64,000 nt of DNA from positions 1 to 64,000 of the forward strand of contig NZ_NFID01000013.1 in NCBI RefSeq assembly GCF_002161595.1, in the 5' to 3' direction. Shown piece by piece: positions 8,102 to 20,359 of this stretch. Both the position numbers and the translations under genes were made by a program. Within the stretch, counting starts at the first letter, position 1, and the number at the start of each line of letters is the position of its first letter. The notes under the pieces were generated by a model. That model made no database searches and was not told the DNA's origin. It saw nothing but the letters and a program-made list of their open reading frames with translations. The stretch comes from Gemmiger sp. An50 (lineage in GTDB: Bacteria; Bacillota; Clostridia; Oscillospirales; Ruminococcaceae).

Positions 8102-8862
8102 ACGTTTCGATCAACGGCCCGCAGATCTACTGGGAATCCAGCTGGTCGGCACCGCTTTTGGGCAAGCTGCAGATCACGGCAAGCCTGGTGGACGCCTGGA
8201 TCATCCTGGCGCTGATCGGCATCCTGTGCTGGTGGCTGGGCCGTGGGCTCACGGTGGAGAACATCAGCAAAAAGCAGGCAGTGGCCGAGCTGCTGGTGAC
8301 CACCTGCCAGAACTTCGTGAACGGCAACATGGGCGAAAAATACGCCTACTTTGCCCCGTTCATCGGTGCGCTGTTCAGCTATTCCGCGCTGTGCAGCCTG
8401 TCCAGCCTGGTGGGGCTTTATCCCGCCACCAGCGATCTGTCCACCGAGCTGTCCTGGGCGCTGCTGGTGTTCGTGATGATCACCTACACCAAGATTCGAA
8501 CCAACGGCGTGGGCGGCTATCTGAAGGGCTTCACCACACCCATCCCGGTGTTTACGCCCTTCAACATCATCAGCGAGCTGGCAACCCCCATCTCGATGGC
8601 CTTCCGTCACTTCGGCAATATCATGTCCGGCGGCGTCATCAGCACGCTGGTCTACGCGGCTCTGGCGGTTTTGAGCCAGGCGGTGTTCGGGCTGCTGCCC
8701 GGCGCGCTGGGCGAGATCCTCAGCCTGATCCCGCTGTTCCAGCTGGGCATTCCGGCCATTCTGTCGGTGTATTTTGATCTGTTCAGCAGTCTGATGCAGG
8801 CATTCATCTTCTGTATGCTGACCATGCTGTATATTGCGAACGCAGCACAGACCGACGATTGA
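8098..8862 (+). CDS. atpB: F-type ATP synthase subunit a
   Basis: A 254-aa stator channel subunit of Fo with five to six membrane helices. The essential helix carries ISMAFRHFGNIMSGG, placing the invariant ion-gating Arg at residue 170 next to the usual FGN motif. It forms the half-channels against the c-ring. It overlaps atpI by 4 bases and is followed by a 121-base spacer before atpE, larger than any other gap in the operon. Confidence 0.93.
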   Translation: MNVSINGPQIYWESSWSAPLLGKLQITASLVDAWIILALIGILCWWLGRGLTVENISKKQAVAELLVTTCQNFVNGNMGEKYAYFAPFIGALFSYSALCSLSSLVGLYPATSDLSTELSWALLVFVMITYTKIRTNGVGGYLKGFTTPIPVFTPFNIISELATPISMAFRHFGNIMSGGVISTLVYAALAVLSQAVFGLLPGALGEILSLIPLFQLGIPAILSVYFDLFSSLMQAFIFCMLTMLYIANAAQTDD

Positions 8863-8876
8863 TCTTTTCGGATTCC

Positions 8877-8897
8877 ATTGCGGCCGACCGCCGCGAT
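8877..8897 (+). other. Intercistronic hairpin between atpB and atpE
   Basis: ATTGCGGC (8877-8884) pairs with GCCGCGAT (8890-8897) with one G-U pair. There is no T tract, so it is not a terminator. It sits in the long spacer ahead of the gene needed in greatest excess. Confidence 0.5.
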
Positions 8898-8971
8898 CAA
8901 AGCGCTCCGCCGCCCGCAAGCAGCGGCCGGGGCAGAATAACCACAAGCGATTCCATTTGAACATTTTTTAG

Positions 8972-9250
<279 letters not shown>

Positions 9251-9287
9251 TTTTGGCCCGCAAGCCAGCCAGAAAGGGGAATGACCA

Positions 9288-9794
9288 TTGCAACAGTTTA
9301 AAGACCTGGTGACGCTGACGCCCTGGCATATGATCTTCATGCTGGGCAACCTGCTGATCCTCACCCTGCTGGTCAAGCATTTCCTGTTCAAGCCCGTGCA
9401 GAAGATTTTGAACGAGCGCCAGCGCAGGGCGGACGCCATGCTTGCCGACGCCAAGCAGGCCAAGGAACAGGCCGAGGCGATGCAGGCGGAATATGAGAAG
9501 AGCCTGGCAGGCGCCAAGGAGGAGGCAGCCCGGCTGCTGAATCAGGCCAGCCAGACCGCCGCCCGCAACAGCGAGGAAACCCTGAACGCCGCCCGCGCCC
9601 AGGCTGCTGAGCTCAAGCGCAAGGCGGGCGAGGAGATCGAGCAGCAGCGCAAGAAGGCGCTGAACGAGGTGAAGGACGAGATCGGCGGCATGGCCATGGC
9701 CATCGCCAGCAAGGTGGTGGAACGGGAGATCCAGGAGAAGGATCACCAGCAGCTGATCGATGAATTCATCGAGAAGGTAGGAGACGCCTCATGA
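9288..9794 (+). CDS. atpF: F-type ATP synthase subunit b
   Basis: A 168-aa peripheral stalk subunit: one N-terminal membrane helix (about residues 13-30, MIFMLGNLLILTLLV), then a long charged coiled coil rich in Ala, Glu, Lys and Gln. The start must be TTG at 9288, because an in-frame stop lies 6 bases upstream and an out-of-frame ATG at 9281 stops at once. AAAGGGG precedes it. Its stop overlaps atpH by 4 bases. Confidence 0.92.
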   Translation: MQQFKDLVTLTPWHMIFMLGNLLILTLLVKHFLFKPVQKILNERQRRADAMLADAKQAKEQAEAMQAEYEKSLAGAKEEAARLLNQASQTAARNSEETLNAARAQAAELKRKAGEEIEQQRKKALNEVKDEIGGMAMAIASKVVEREIQEKDHQQLIDEFIEKVGDAS

Positions 9795-10327
9795 CCAAGA
9801 TCGGCACCATATACGGCGGCGCGCTGTATGAGCTGGCCGTCGAGGAAGGGCTGGAGGCCGAAATGCTGGACGAGCTGGAGCAGGTAGAGCAGCTGCTTGC
9901 CGCCTGGCCGGACTACGAAAAGCTGCTGGCGCTGCCCAGCGTGCCCAAAGCCCAGCGCTGTCAGGCGCTGGACGAGGCGCTGCGCGGGCGCATCCAGCCG
10001 TACCTGTTGAATTTTTTGAAGATTTTGACCGAGCGGGGCCAGATCCGTGCCCTGCGTGACTGCCGCAAGGAATACCGGGCCCGCTACAACGAGGCCCACG
10101 GCATTCTGGAGGCGACGGCGGTGGCGGCGGTGCCGCTGAGCGAGGCCCAGAAGACGGCTCTGACCGAAAAGCTGAACAAGCTCACCGGCAAAACGGTGCA
10201 GCTTGCGGTGAAGGTGGACCCGGCCTGCCTGGGCGGCGTGCGCCTGGAGATGGGCGGCGCCGAGTTCGACGGTACGGTGCAGGCCCGTCTGGACGCACTG
10301 CGCCGCAGCCTGGCCGCCACGGTATAA
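9791..10327 (+). CDS. atpH: F-type ATP synthase subunit delta
   Basis: A 178-aa delta (OSCP-type) subunit that ties the top of F1 to subunit b. It has the N-terminal helical bundle (YGGALYELAVEEG) and the C-terminal block VKVDPACLGGVRLEMGG with the family G-G-x-x-x-x-x-G pattern. It is translationally coupled to atpF through an ATGA overlap. Confidence 0.92.
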   Translation: MTKIGTIYGGALYELAVEEGLEAEMLDELEQVEQLLAAWPDYEKLLALPSVPKAQRCQALDEALRGRIQPYLLNFLKILTERGQIRALRDCRKEYRARYNEAHGILEATAVAAVPLSEAQKTALTEKLNKLTGKTVQLAVKVDPACLGGVRLEMGGAEFDGTVQARLDALRRSLAATV

Positions 10328-10331
10328 GTGA

Positions 10332-11858
<1,527 letters not shown>

Positions 11859-11871
11859 GGAGGAGATCCCA

Positions 11872-12723
11872 ATGGCAGGTGCGTCCATGAAGGACATCAA
11901 GCTGCGCATCAAGAGCGTGGAAAGCACCATGCAGATCACCAAGGCCATGGAGCTGGTGGCCTCCTCCAAGCTGCGGCGTGCCAAGGAGCGGGTGGAAAAA
12001 AGCCGCCCCTATTTTGAGGTGCTTCACGCGGCCCTTTCCGACATCGCGGCCTCCAATACCGAGCTTTCCTCGCCCTACATCGCCAAGCGGACGGTGAAAA
12101 AGACCTGCTATGTGGTGATCGCGGGCGACCGCGGCCTTGCGGGCGGCTACAACGCCAACATTCTGAAGGCGGTGGCTGCCGAGGCCGAGGGCAAGGAGAT
12201 CTGCGTGCTGCCGGTGGGCAAAAAGGCGCTGGAGCATTACCAGCGCCGGGGCATCCAGCGCGTCACCGAGGAATACGCGGTGGCGGCGGACGTGACGGTG
12301 AGCGACTGCTTCTCCATGGCGCGTCTGCTGGCCAAGGGCTTTCTGGCCGGAGAGTACGACGAGATCCGCCTGGCCTACACCAATTTCGTGTCCATGCTGA
12401 GCCAGCAGCCGGCCACCCTGTGCCTGCTGCCGCTGAATGTCTCCCGCCCCGAGCCGGGCGCGGGTCCCCGGGGGCTGACCATCTACGAGCCCTCCAGCGA
12501 GGAAGTGTACGACGCCATCGTGCCGGAATACCTGGCGGGGCTGATCTACGGAGCGCTGTGCGAATCCGTGGCCAGCGAGCTGGGCGCCCGGCGCAGCGCC
12601 ATGGACGCGGCCACCAAGAACGCGGGTGAGATGATCGACTCGCTGAGCCTGCATTACAACCGGGCCCGGCAGGCGGCCATTACCCAGGAAATCACAGAGA
12701 TCGTGGCGGGCGCCGAGGCCTGA
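11872..12723 (+). CDS. atpG: F-type ATP synthase subunit gamma
   Basis: A 283-aa central rotor shaft. The N-terminal helix reads KDIKLRIKSVESTMQITKAM with the invariant ITKAMELV, and the C-terminal helix ends SLSLHYNRARQAAITQEITE as in all gamma subunits. The middle domain contains the Rossmann-like VVIAGDRGLAGGYN block. AAGGAGG lies upstream. The start gives five residues before the conserved MKDI; the internal ATG at 11887 would also be usable. Confidence 0.95.
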   Translation: MAGASMKDIKLRIKSVESTMQITKAMELVASSKLRRAKERVEKSRPYFEVLHAALSDIAASNTELSSPYIAKRTVKKTCYVVIAGDRGLAGGYNANILKAVAAEAEGKEICVLPVGKKALEHYQRRGIQRVTEEYAVAADVTVSDCFSMARLLAKGFLAGEYDEIRLAYTNFVSMLSQQPATLCLLPLNVSRPEPGAGPRGLTIYEPSSEEVYDAIVPEYLAGLIYGALCESVASELGARRSAMDAATKNAGEMIDSLSLHYNRARQAAITQEITEIVAGAEA

Positions 12724-14564
<1,841 letters not shown>

Positions 14565-14581
14565 CAAAACCGGCATTTGCG

Positions 14582-14616
14582 GCAGGCCCTGCCTTTCTGG
14601 CAGGGCCTGCTTTTTT
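14582..14616 (+). terminator. Terminator of the ATP synthase operon
   Basis: GCAGGCCCTGCC, loop TTTCT, GGCAGGGCCTGC, then T6. Confidence 0.95.
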
Positions 14617-14667
14617 ATGCGCAAAGCGGAAGGTCGCGGTGTGACCTTTCAAAAGGAGGAACAGGAA

Positions 14668-15921
14668 ATGAAACAGGCGAGAAAGCGGGGCGCTCTGCTG
14701 GCCGGGGCGGTGCTTTTGCTGGTGCTGCTGGCGGTGGGCGGAGCGCTCTGGTTCCGGGGCCGCCCGACCAAGATTTTGCTGGCGACGGACCTTCACTATC
14801 TTTCGCCCGAACTGAACGACCACGGGGCCTGCTTTGAAAAGACCATCCTGAACGGCGACGGCAAGGCACTGGCCTACATTGACGAGCTGACCGACGCCTT
14901 TGTGGAGCAGGTCATCCGGGAAAAGCCTGCGGCGCTGATCCTCTCGGGTGATCTGACCCTGAATGGGGAAAAGCAGAGTCATCTGGACCTGGCGGAAAAG
15001 CTGCGCCAAATTACCAAAGCGGGCATCCCGGTGCTGGTAATACCGGGCAACCACGACCTGAACAGCGGGTACGCGGTGCGCTTCACCGGAAAAACCTACG
15101 AACCGGTGGAGAACCTGAAGCCGGCCCAGTTTGATGAGGTGTATGCGGAATTCGGCTACGACGGAGCCAGCGCCCGGGACGAGGAATCCCTGAGCTATGT
15201 GTTCCCGCTGAGCGATGAACTGCGGGTGCTGATGGTGGATGTGAACACGCTGGGCAGCGAGGGCGTGCTGGAACCGGAGACGCTGGACTGGGTGAAGGCC
15301 CAGCTGGAGGAGGCCCGGCAGGCGGGCGCCCGGGTGATTGCCGTGAGCCACCAGAACCTGCTGGCCCACAGCGAGCAGATCAGCGCGGGCTTTGTGATGG
15401 GCGGCGCGGAGGAGCTGCTGGCGCTGTATGAGGAATATGATGTGATCTGCAATTTGAGCGGGCACATCCACATGCAGCACACCGCCAAAAGCGAGAACGG
15501 CTTTTTTGAAGCGGCCACCGGATCGCTGGCGGTATCTCCCAACCAATATGCCCGGCTGATGGTGCGGCCTCACCGGATGGACTACCAGACGGTGCCGGTG
15601 GATGTTTCCGGCTGGGCCAAAGAGCAGGGAAGCACCGACGAAAACCTGCTGGATTTTGCAGCCTACTCGGCGGACTTTTTCCGCCAGGTGAACCGGGGCA
15701 AGGTGATCGGCTGGCTCCAGAAGGAGGAGAACGGCGAAGAAATGGCGGATTTCTTTGCTCAGGTAAATCTGGATTACTTCCAGGGCAGGCCGGACCGCTA
15801 CGACCGGGAGGACCCGATGTTTGATGTGTGGCAGGAGTCCGGCGCCTTTTATGCCGATTATGTGGAGAGCATGCGGCAGGAACCAGCGGTGAACCACAAC
15901 CAGGCCACTGTGGAATATTGA
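14668..15921 (+). CDS. Membrane-anchored calcineurin-like metallophosphoesterase
   Basis: A 417-aa protein with a single N-terminal signal-anchor helix (about residues 10-29) and an extracellular phosphoesterase domain. Metal-binding motifs appear in order: ATDLHY (D-x-H), SGDLTLNGE (GDxx), PGNHDLN (GNHD), SHQN and SGHIHMQ (GHxH). It should be a binuclear metal phosphoesterase acting outside the membrane; the substrate is unknown. ATG 14668 has AAGGAGG 9 bases upstream. It is a single gene between two terminators. Confidence 0.86.
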   Translation: MKQARKRGALLAGAVLLLVLLAVGGALWFRGRPTKILLATDLHYLSPELNDHGACFEKTILNGDGKALAYIDELTDAFVEQVIREKPAALILSGDLTLNGEKQSHLDLAEKLRQITKAGIPVLVIPGNHDLNSGYAVRFTGKTYEPVENLKPAQFDEVYAEFGYDGASARDEESLSYVFPLSDELRVLMVDVNTLGSEGVLEPETLDWVKAQLEEARQAGARVIAVSHQNLLAHSEQISAGFVMGGAEELLALYEEYDVICNLSGHIHMQHTAKSENGFFEAATGSLAVSPNQYARLMVRPHRMDYQTVPVDVSGWAKEQGSTDENLLDFAAYSADFFRQVNRGKVIGWLQKEENGEEMADFFAQVNLDYFQGRPDRYDREDPMFDVWQESGAFYADYVESMRQEPAVNHNQATVEY

Positions 15922-15932
15922 AAAGCGAATGG

Positions 15933-15965
15933 GGAAAGCCCCGGCCAACGGCCGGGGCTTTCCTG
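15933..15965 (+). terminator. Terminator of the phosphoesterase gene
   Basis: GGAAAGCCCCGGCC, loop AAC, GGCCGGGGCTTTCC; short T content only. Confidence 0.85.
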
Positions 15966-15983
15966 TACAAATACTCGTTTTTC

Positions 15984-16012
15984 TTGACAAGAGGGGCAGA
16001 ACGGAATATTAT
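15984..16012 (+). promoter_or_regulatory. Promoter of the ROK-MFS operon
   Basis: TTGACA (15984-15989), 17-bp spacer, TATTAT (16007-16012): near consensus. Confidence 0.88.
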
Positions 16013-16020
16013 TTAACTAT

Positions 16021-16042
16021 ATTTTAAAACTGTTTTAAAAAT
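16021..16042 (+). promoter_or_regulatory. Possible operator of the ROK regulator
   Basis: ATTTTAAAAC and GTTTTAAAAAT form a near-perfect inverted repeat just downstream of the -10 and 18 bases ahead of the regulator start, a good place for autorepression. Confidence 0.45.
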
Positions 16043-16059
16043 GAGAGGAGAGAGGCCGC

Positions 16060-17094
16060 ATGTTTACCCGGGCGGTAAAAAGTGCGAATGAGCGGCAGGT
16101 GATCCAGGTGCTGCGGCAGGGCCGGGTGGTGACCAAGCAGGAGCTGGCGGAGGCCTGCGGGCTGAGCTTTCCCACGGCGGGCAAGCTGGTGGACGAGCTG
16201 GTGGAGCAGGGCGTAGTACTGGAGGCCGGGCTGGAAACGGGAGCCGGCGGGCGGCGGCCCATGCGCTACCGCTTCAACGAGGCCAGCGCCTATGCATTGA
16301 CCCTCTTTTTTGAGGACGGCACCCTCTGCTGGGCAGTGGCGGACGCACTGGGTGAAACCGTGTGCTCCGGCAGTTGTGGACCGGAAGAGGGCGGCTATGT
16401 GTCCACCATCCTGGCGGTGACCGAGCGGCTGCGCCGGGCGTATCCTGCGCTGGCTGCGCTGGCGGTGGGTGTGCCCGGCGGCGTGGCCGATGGCCGGGTG
16501 CTTTACATCGACCGGTACGACGAGCTGGCTGGGCGGGCGCTGCGGGCCGAGCTGGAAGAGGTATGCGGCCTGCCCACCGCAGTGGAAAACAACATGCGGG
16601 CGGCAGTCTATGGCATGGCGGCCCGGCGGGGCTGGCTGGACCGGGAAAGCGTGGTCTGCCTGCACCTTACCGGCAACGGTCCCGGCTGCGGTGTGCTGGT
16701 ACACGGCAAACCGCTGAGCGGGTTTGCGGGCCTGGTGGGCGAGGTGGGCTATCTGCCCGGCCAGGGCGAGGAAACCATGCAACATGCAGCGCTGCGGGGG
16801 CTTACCGGGGTGGACCCGGTGGACTACTTTGCCCGGCTGGCGGCCAGCGCCTGCGTGTTTTTGAACCCGGAGGACCTGGTGGTCTACGAAACGCCATACC
16901 TGCAAAGCGGCGGACAGCTGGAGCAGGCCTGCGGGCGGTATCTGCCCGCCCAGGCGGTGCCCCGGGTGCATATTTCCCGGGAATATCGGCAGGACTATCT
17001 GGCCGGGCTGACCCGCCTTGCCATGGATCTTTTGTACCCGGGCGGCGGTCTGCGGGAAACTCAGGAAAGGAGACGAGGAAATGCACAGTTATAA
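16060..17094 (+). CDS. ROK-family transcriptional regulator
   Basis: A 344-aa protein with an N-terminal winged helix (helix-turn-helix around residues 26-48, ELAEACGLSFPTAGKLVDEL) joined to a ROK/actin-like ATPase fold. The first phosphate loop, usually DxGGT, is replaced by LFFEDGTLCW, and the ROK zinc motif CxCGxxGCxE is absent. It should therefore be a sugar-sensing repressor rather than a kinase. AGGAGAGAG precedes the ATG. The downstream MFS gene starts 14 bases inside its 3' end, so the regulator and carrier form one unit; the regulator probably senses what the carrier moves. Confidence 0.84.
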   Translation: MFTRAVKSANERQVIQVLRQGRVVTKQELAEACGLSFPTAGKLVDELVEQGVVLEAGLETGAGGRRPMRYRFNEASAYALTLFFEDGTLCWAVADALGETVCSGSCGPEEGGYVSTILAVTERLRRAYPALAALAVGVPGGVADGRVLYIDRYDELAGRALRAELEEVCGLPTAVENNMRAAVYGMAARRGWLDRESVVCLHLTGNGPGCGVLVHGKPLSGFAGLVGEVGYLPGQGEETMQHAALRGLTGVDPVDYFARLAASACVFLNPEDLVVYETPYLQSGGQLEQACGRYLPAQAVPRVHISREYRQDYLAGLTRLAMDLLYPGGGLRETQERRRGNAQL

Positions 17095-18262
17095 AACCAC
17101 GGTGTATGCCTGCTATCTGGGCAGCATAACCCAGGCGGCGCTGATCAACCTGACCCCGGTGCTGTTCGCGGTGCTGCTGCGGGAATACGGGCTGAATTAT
17201 GGAGCGCTGGGCTTTCTGGTGCTCACCAATTTCGTGACCCAGGTGGGGGCGGATGTGGCCTTCAGCAAGGCGGTGGATCGCCACGGATTCCGGCCCTTTG
17301 TGCTGGGGGCGGGAGTGCTGAGCCTGGTGGGGCTGGGAGTATTTGCGGCCGCGCCGCTGCTGTTTCCGGCCCATCCATTGGTGGGCTTTTTTGGGGGCAC
17401 GGTGATCTTCTCCGGCGCAGGGGGATTGCTGGAGCTGCTGCTCAGCCCCATTGTGGATGCGCTGCCCGGCGAGGAAAAGACCCGGGCCATGGCGCTGCTC
17501 CATTCCATGTACTGCTGGGGGCAGGCGGGCACGGTGCTGGTGACCACCGCCGCGCTGGCGCTGGGCGTGCCCTGGCAGGCCGTTGTGCTGGGGTGGATGC
17601 TGCTGCCCGCGGCGGATCTGGTGCTGTTCCTGCGTGCGCCGCTGAACCACAAGCCGCCGGAGGAAACGCTGCCCATCCGGGGGCTGGCCCGGCAGCGGGT
17701 GTTCTGGCTGGCGCTGGGGGCTATCGTGTTCGGAGCGGCGGCAGAAGTCACCATGTCCCAGTATATCTCCTCCTTTTTGGATCTGGGGTTGGGCATCCCC
17801 AAGCTGATCGGCGATGTGGCGGGCATGTGCGGCTTTGCTCTGATGATGGGTCTGGGCCGCACCCTGCTGGGCCTCTGGGGCGACCGGTGGGACCTGCCCC
17901 GGGTGCTGGGGGCCAGCGCCCTGCTGGCGGCGGGCTGTTATCTGGCGGCGGCCGCATTGCCCGCCGCAGCGGTGGTGGCCTGCGCTGCCACCGGTCTGTT
18001 CGTGGCGGGGCTGTGGCCGGGTACGCTGGTGGTGGCATCCCGTAAGATGCCGCTGGCCGGGGCGTCCATGTTCGCGCTGCTCAGTGCAGGAGGCGACCTG
18101 GGCGCTTCGCTGGGCGGCTGGCTCACCGGTGTCGGGGCGGATGCTCTGCTGGCGGCGGGCTTTTCCCAGCAGACCGCGCTGCGGGCCGCGGTGGGAGCGG
18201 CGGCGCTGTTCCCGCTGGGAGCATGGCTGTTTTACCGCCGCTTGCGCAAGCAGGAACAATAA
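17081..18262 (+). CDS. MFS transporter
   Basis: A 393-aa protein with about twelve membrane helices and the MFS layout: two six-helix halves with a hydrophilic central loop near residues 185-205, and the loop 2-3 motif KAVDRHGFRPFVLG, a degenerate form of G-x-x-x-D-R-x-G-R-R. ATG 17081 is chosen because GGAGACGAGG lies just upstream; it overlaps the ROK stop. The ROK partner suggests a sugar or sugar derivative as substrate, but the sequence does not show which. Confidence 0.84.
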   Translation: MHSYKTTVYACYLGSITQAALINLTPVLFAVLLREYGLNYGALGFLVLTNFVTQVGADVAFSKAVDRHGFRPFVLGAGVLSLVGLGVFAAAPLLFPAHPLVGFFGGTVIFSGAGGLLELLLSPIVDALPGEEKTRAMALLHSMYCWGQAGTVLVTTAALALGVPWQAVVLGWMLLPAADLVLFLRAPLNHKPPEETLPIRGLARQRVFWLALGAIVFGAAAEVTMSQYISSFLDLGLGIPKLIGDVAGMCGFALMMGLGRTLLGLWGDRWDLPRVLGASALLAAGCYLAAAALPAAAVVACAATGLFVAGLWPGTLVVASRKMPLAGASMFALLSAGGDLGASLGGWLTGVGADALLAAGFSQQTALRAAVGAAALFPLGAWLFYRRLRKQEQ

Positions 18263-18270
18263 ATAAGCGA

Positions 18271-18320
18271 AACACACCCTCGGGCAGGGGACCGGAAGGT
18301 TCCCGTTGCCCGGGGGTGTT
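18271..18320 (+). terminator. Terminator-like hairpin after the MFS gene
   Basis: AACACACCCTCGGGCA pairs with TGCCCGGGGGTGTT, with an inner hairpin GGGACC/GGTTCCC. There is no T tract, and its right arm merges into the -35 of the next promoter. Confidence 0.55.
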
Positions 18321-18346
18321 GACTTGCCGGGGAAAAGGAGTATAAT
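18319..18346 (+). promoter_or_regulatory. Promoter of the marR-MATE operon
   Basis: TTGACT (18319-18324), 16-bp spacer, TATAAT (18341-18346). Confidence 0.85.
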
Positions 18347-18348
18347 GG

Positions 18349-18375
18349 CAAATAGTTATAAAAACAAACTATTTG
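18349..18375 (+). promoter_or_regulatory. MarR-type operator
   Basis: CAAATAGTT (18349-18357) and AACTATTTG (18367-18375) are perfect 9-bp inverted arms with a 9-bp spacer. They start 2 bases after the -10 and cover the transcription start, typical of MarR autoregulation. Confidence 0.75.
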
Positions 18376-18407
18376 CTTAACGAACAAGAAGAAAGGGGCG
18401 AGGGGCT

Positions 18408-18854
18408 GTGAACAACCACATGGAGCTTGTGAACGGCCTGCGGGTGATTACCCGCTTTTATGATACCCAGCGCCGGGCGGTCTGCCGCAAGCTGAGCATC
18501 TCCCAGATGGAATTCGACATTCTGGTTTTCCTCCATAATAACCCCGGCCGGGATACCGCCCGGGACATCGTGGCCCTGCGGGGGCTGCCCAAGAGCAATG
18601 TGTCTCAGGCGGTGGAGGTGCTGATGGGTAAGGGCCTGCTGGCGCGCAGCCAGGACGCTGAGGACCGGCGGCGGGTACACCTGAGCTTGACCGAGGCAGC
18701 GGAGCAGCTGATGCCCCAGCTGCTGGAGGCTCAGCAGACCTTTTGGGAGCAGGCCTTCCGGGATTTTTCTGCCCAGGACGCCGAATGCTTTGCCGCTCTG
18801 TATGGGCGGATCGTGAAGAATCTTTCTGAAAAGGGAGGCAACGGGAATGAATGA
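18408..18854 (+). CDS. MarR-family transcriptional regulator
   Basis: A 148-aa winged-helix regulator. The recognition helix region is LRGLPKSNVSQAVEVLMGKG (about residues 64-83), followed by the MarR wing RSQDAEDRRRVHLSLTE with the conserved D-x-R-R. The start is GTG at 18408, with GAAAGGGG 9 bases upstream; ATG at 18420 is an alternative. It overlaps the MATE gene by 8 bases and probably represses it through the palindrome at 18349-18375, with release by a toxic ligand. Confidence 0.88.
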   Translation: MNNHMELVNGLRVITRFYDTQRRAVCRKLSISQMEFDILVFLHNNPGRDTARDIVALRGLPKSNVSQAVEVLMGKGLLARSQDAEDRRRVHLSLTEAAEQLMPQLLEAQQTFWEQAFRDFSAQDAECFAALYGRIVKNLSEKGGNGNE

Positions 18855-20229
18855 GGACAAGAGCCAGCTGGGGACCCAGCCGGTGGGCCGGCTGCTGGTG
18901 AAGATGGCCGCCCCGGCGGTGGTGGCTCAGCTGATCAACATGCTGTACAACCTGGTGGACCGCATCTACATCGGCCACATCCCCGGCGAGGGGGCCTACG
19001 CCCTCACCGGTATGGGCGTTTGCATGCCGGTCATCATGATCGTGTCCGCCTTTGCCATGCTGGCGGGCGCGGGCGGCGCGCCCCGGGCTTCCATCGCCAT
19101 GGGCCGGGGCGACAACAAGTCCGCCGAGCAGGCGCTGGGCAACTGCTTCTGCCTGCTGCTGATTGTGTCGGCGGTGCTTACCGGGGTACTGCTGGTGTTC
19201 AACCGGCCGATCTTGATGGCCTTCGGCGCCACCGAAAATACCATCGGATATGCCATCGCCTACATGGACATCTACGCGCTGGGCACCGTGTTCGTGCAGC
19301 TCACGTTGGGCATGAACTCCTTCATCATCGCCCAGGGCTTTTCCAAAACGGGTATGCTGTCGGTGCTGATCGGCGCGGTGTGCAATATCGTGCTGGACCC
19401 CATCTTCATCTTTGGCTTCTCCATGGGTGTGCGGGGCGCGGCCCTGGCCACTGTGCTGAGCCAGGCGGTAAGCTGTGCGTGGGTGGTGAGTTTCCTGCTG
19501 GGCAAGCGCACCATCTGGCGCATCCGGCCCCGGAACATGGTCCTGCGTCCGGCGGTGATCCTGCCCTGTGTGGCTCTGGGTTTGGCCACCTTCATCATGC
19601 AGGCCAGCGAGAGCGTGATCTCGGTGTGCTTCAACACCTCGCTTCGGGAATACGGCGGTGACCTGGCGGTGGGCGCCATGACCATCCTCACCAGTGTGAT
19701 GCAGTTTGCGCTGCTGCCGCTGCAGGGCCTGGGCCAGGGCGCGCAGCCCATCGTGAGCTTCAACTACGGTGCAGGCAACGCCGCCCGGGTGAAGAAGGCC
19801 TACTTCCTTCTGTTGCGCACCAGTCTGACCTACTCGGTGGTGCTGTGGGCGTTTCTGATGCTGTTCCCCCAGACCTTTGCCGGGGTGTTCACCTCGGATC
19901 AGCAGCTCATCACCTTCGCGGTCCCGGCCATCCGCTGCTACTGCGCGGTGCTGCTGGTGTTCGGCGCGCAGATCGCCTGCCAGATGACCTTCACCTCGCT
20001 GGGTTATGCCAAGGCTTCCATCGCGGTGGCGGTGACCCGCAAGTTCGTGCTGCTGGTGCCGCTGATCTACCTGATGCCCCGGCTCTTCCCGGCGGACAAG
20101 ACCATGGCAGTTTACATGGCCGAGCCGGTGGCAGACGCGCTGGCTGTGACCTTCACGGTGATCCTGTTCAGCTTCCAGTTCCGCAAGGCGCTGCGCCAGA
20201 TCGGCGTGCCGAAGGAACAGGCGAAATAA
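18847..20229 (+). CDS. MATE-family efflux transporter
   Basis: A 460-aa multidrug and toxin extrusion protein with twelve membrane helices. Recognisable blocks include MAAPAVVAQLINMLYNLVDRI at the start of helix 1 and the second-half block LPLQGLGQGAQPIVSFNYGA, which is typical of the DinF/NorM family. Transport should be driven by Na+ or H+. Coupled to the MarR gene upstream and closed by a strong terminator. Confidence 0.92.
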   Translation: MNEDKSQLGTQPVGRLLVKMAAPAVVAQLINMLYNLVDRIYIGHIPGEGAYALTGMGVCMPVIMIVSAFAMLAGAGGAPRASIAMGRGDNKSAEQALGNCFCLLLIVSAVLTGVLLVFNRPILMAFGATENTIGYAIAYMDIYALGTVFVQLTLGMNSFIIAQGFSKTGMLSVLIGAVCNIVLDPIFIFGFSMGVRGAALATVLSQAVSCAWVVSFLLGKRTIWRIRPRNMVLRPAVILPCVALGLATFIMQASESVISVCFNTSLREYGGDLAVGAMTILTSVMQFALLPLQGLGQGAQPIVSFNYGAGNAARVKKAYFLLLRTSLTYSVVLWAFLMLFPQTFAGVFTSDQQLITFAVPAIRCYCAVLLVFGAQIACQMTFTSLGYAKASIAVAVTRKFVLLVPLIYLMPRLFPADKTMAVYMAEPVADALAVTFTVILFSFQFRKALRQIGVPKEQAK

Positions 20230-20235
20230 AGGTAA

Positions 20236-20266
20236 GGGCGGCTTCTTTCGGGAAGCCGCCCTTTTT
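20236..20266 (+). terminator. Terminator of the marR-MATE operon
   Basis: GGGCGGCTTC, loop TTTCGG, GAAGCCGCCC, then T5. Confidence 0.93.
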
Positions 20267-20290
20267 GCCCGGCAGAATATGACAATTGTC

Positions 20291-20319
20291 TTGACAAGCA
20301 GGGCGAACTGTGGTAGAAT
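20291..20319 (+). promoter_or_regulatory. Promoter of the pyrimidine operon
   Basis: TTGACA (20291-20296), 17-bp spacer, TAGAAT (20314-20319). Transcription should start near 20326, about 34 bases before the leader peptide. Confidence 0.87.
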
Positions 20320-20359
20320 CAGACGATTTAAATTGACCCGGCAGCAAGGAGGCGAAACC

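Noticed and set aside
18271-18320. Riboswitch between the MFS and MarR genes
   Set aside because: The hairpin precedes the marR promoter, so it is not in the marR message; it is better explained as the end of the MFS transcript.
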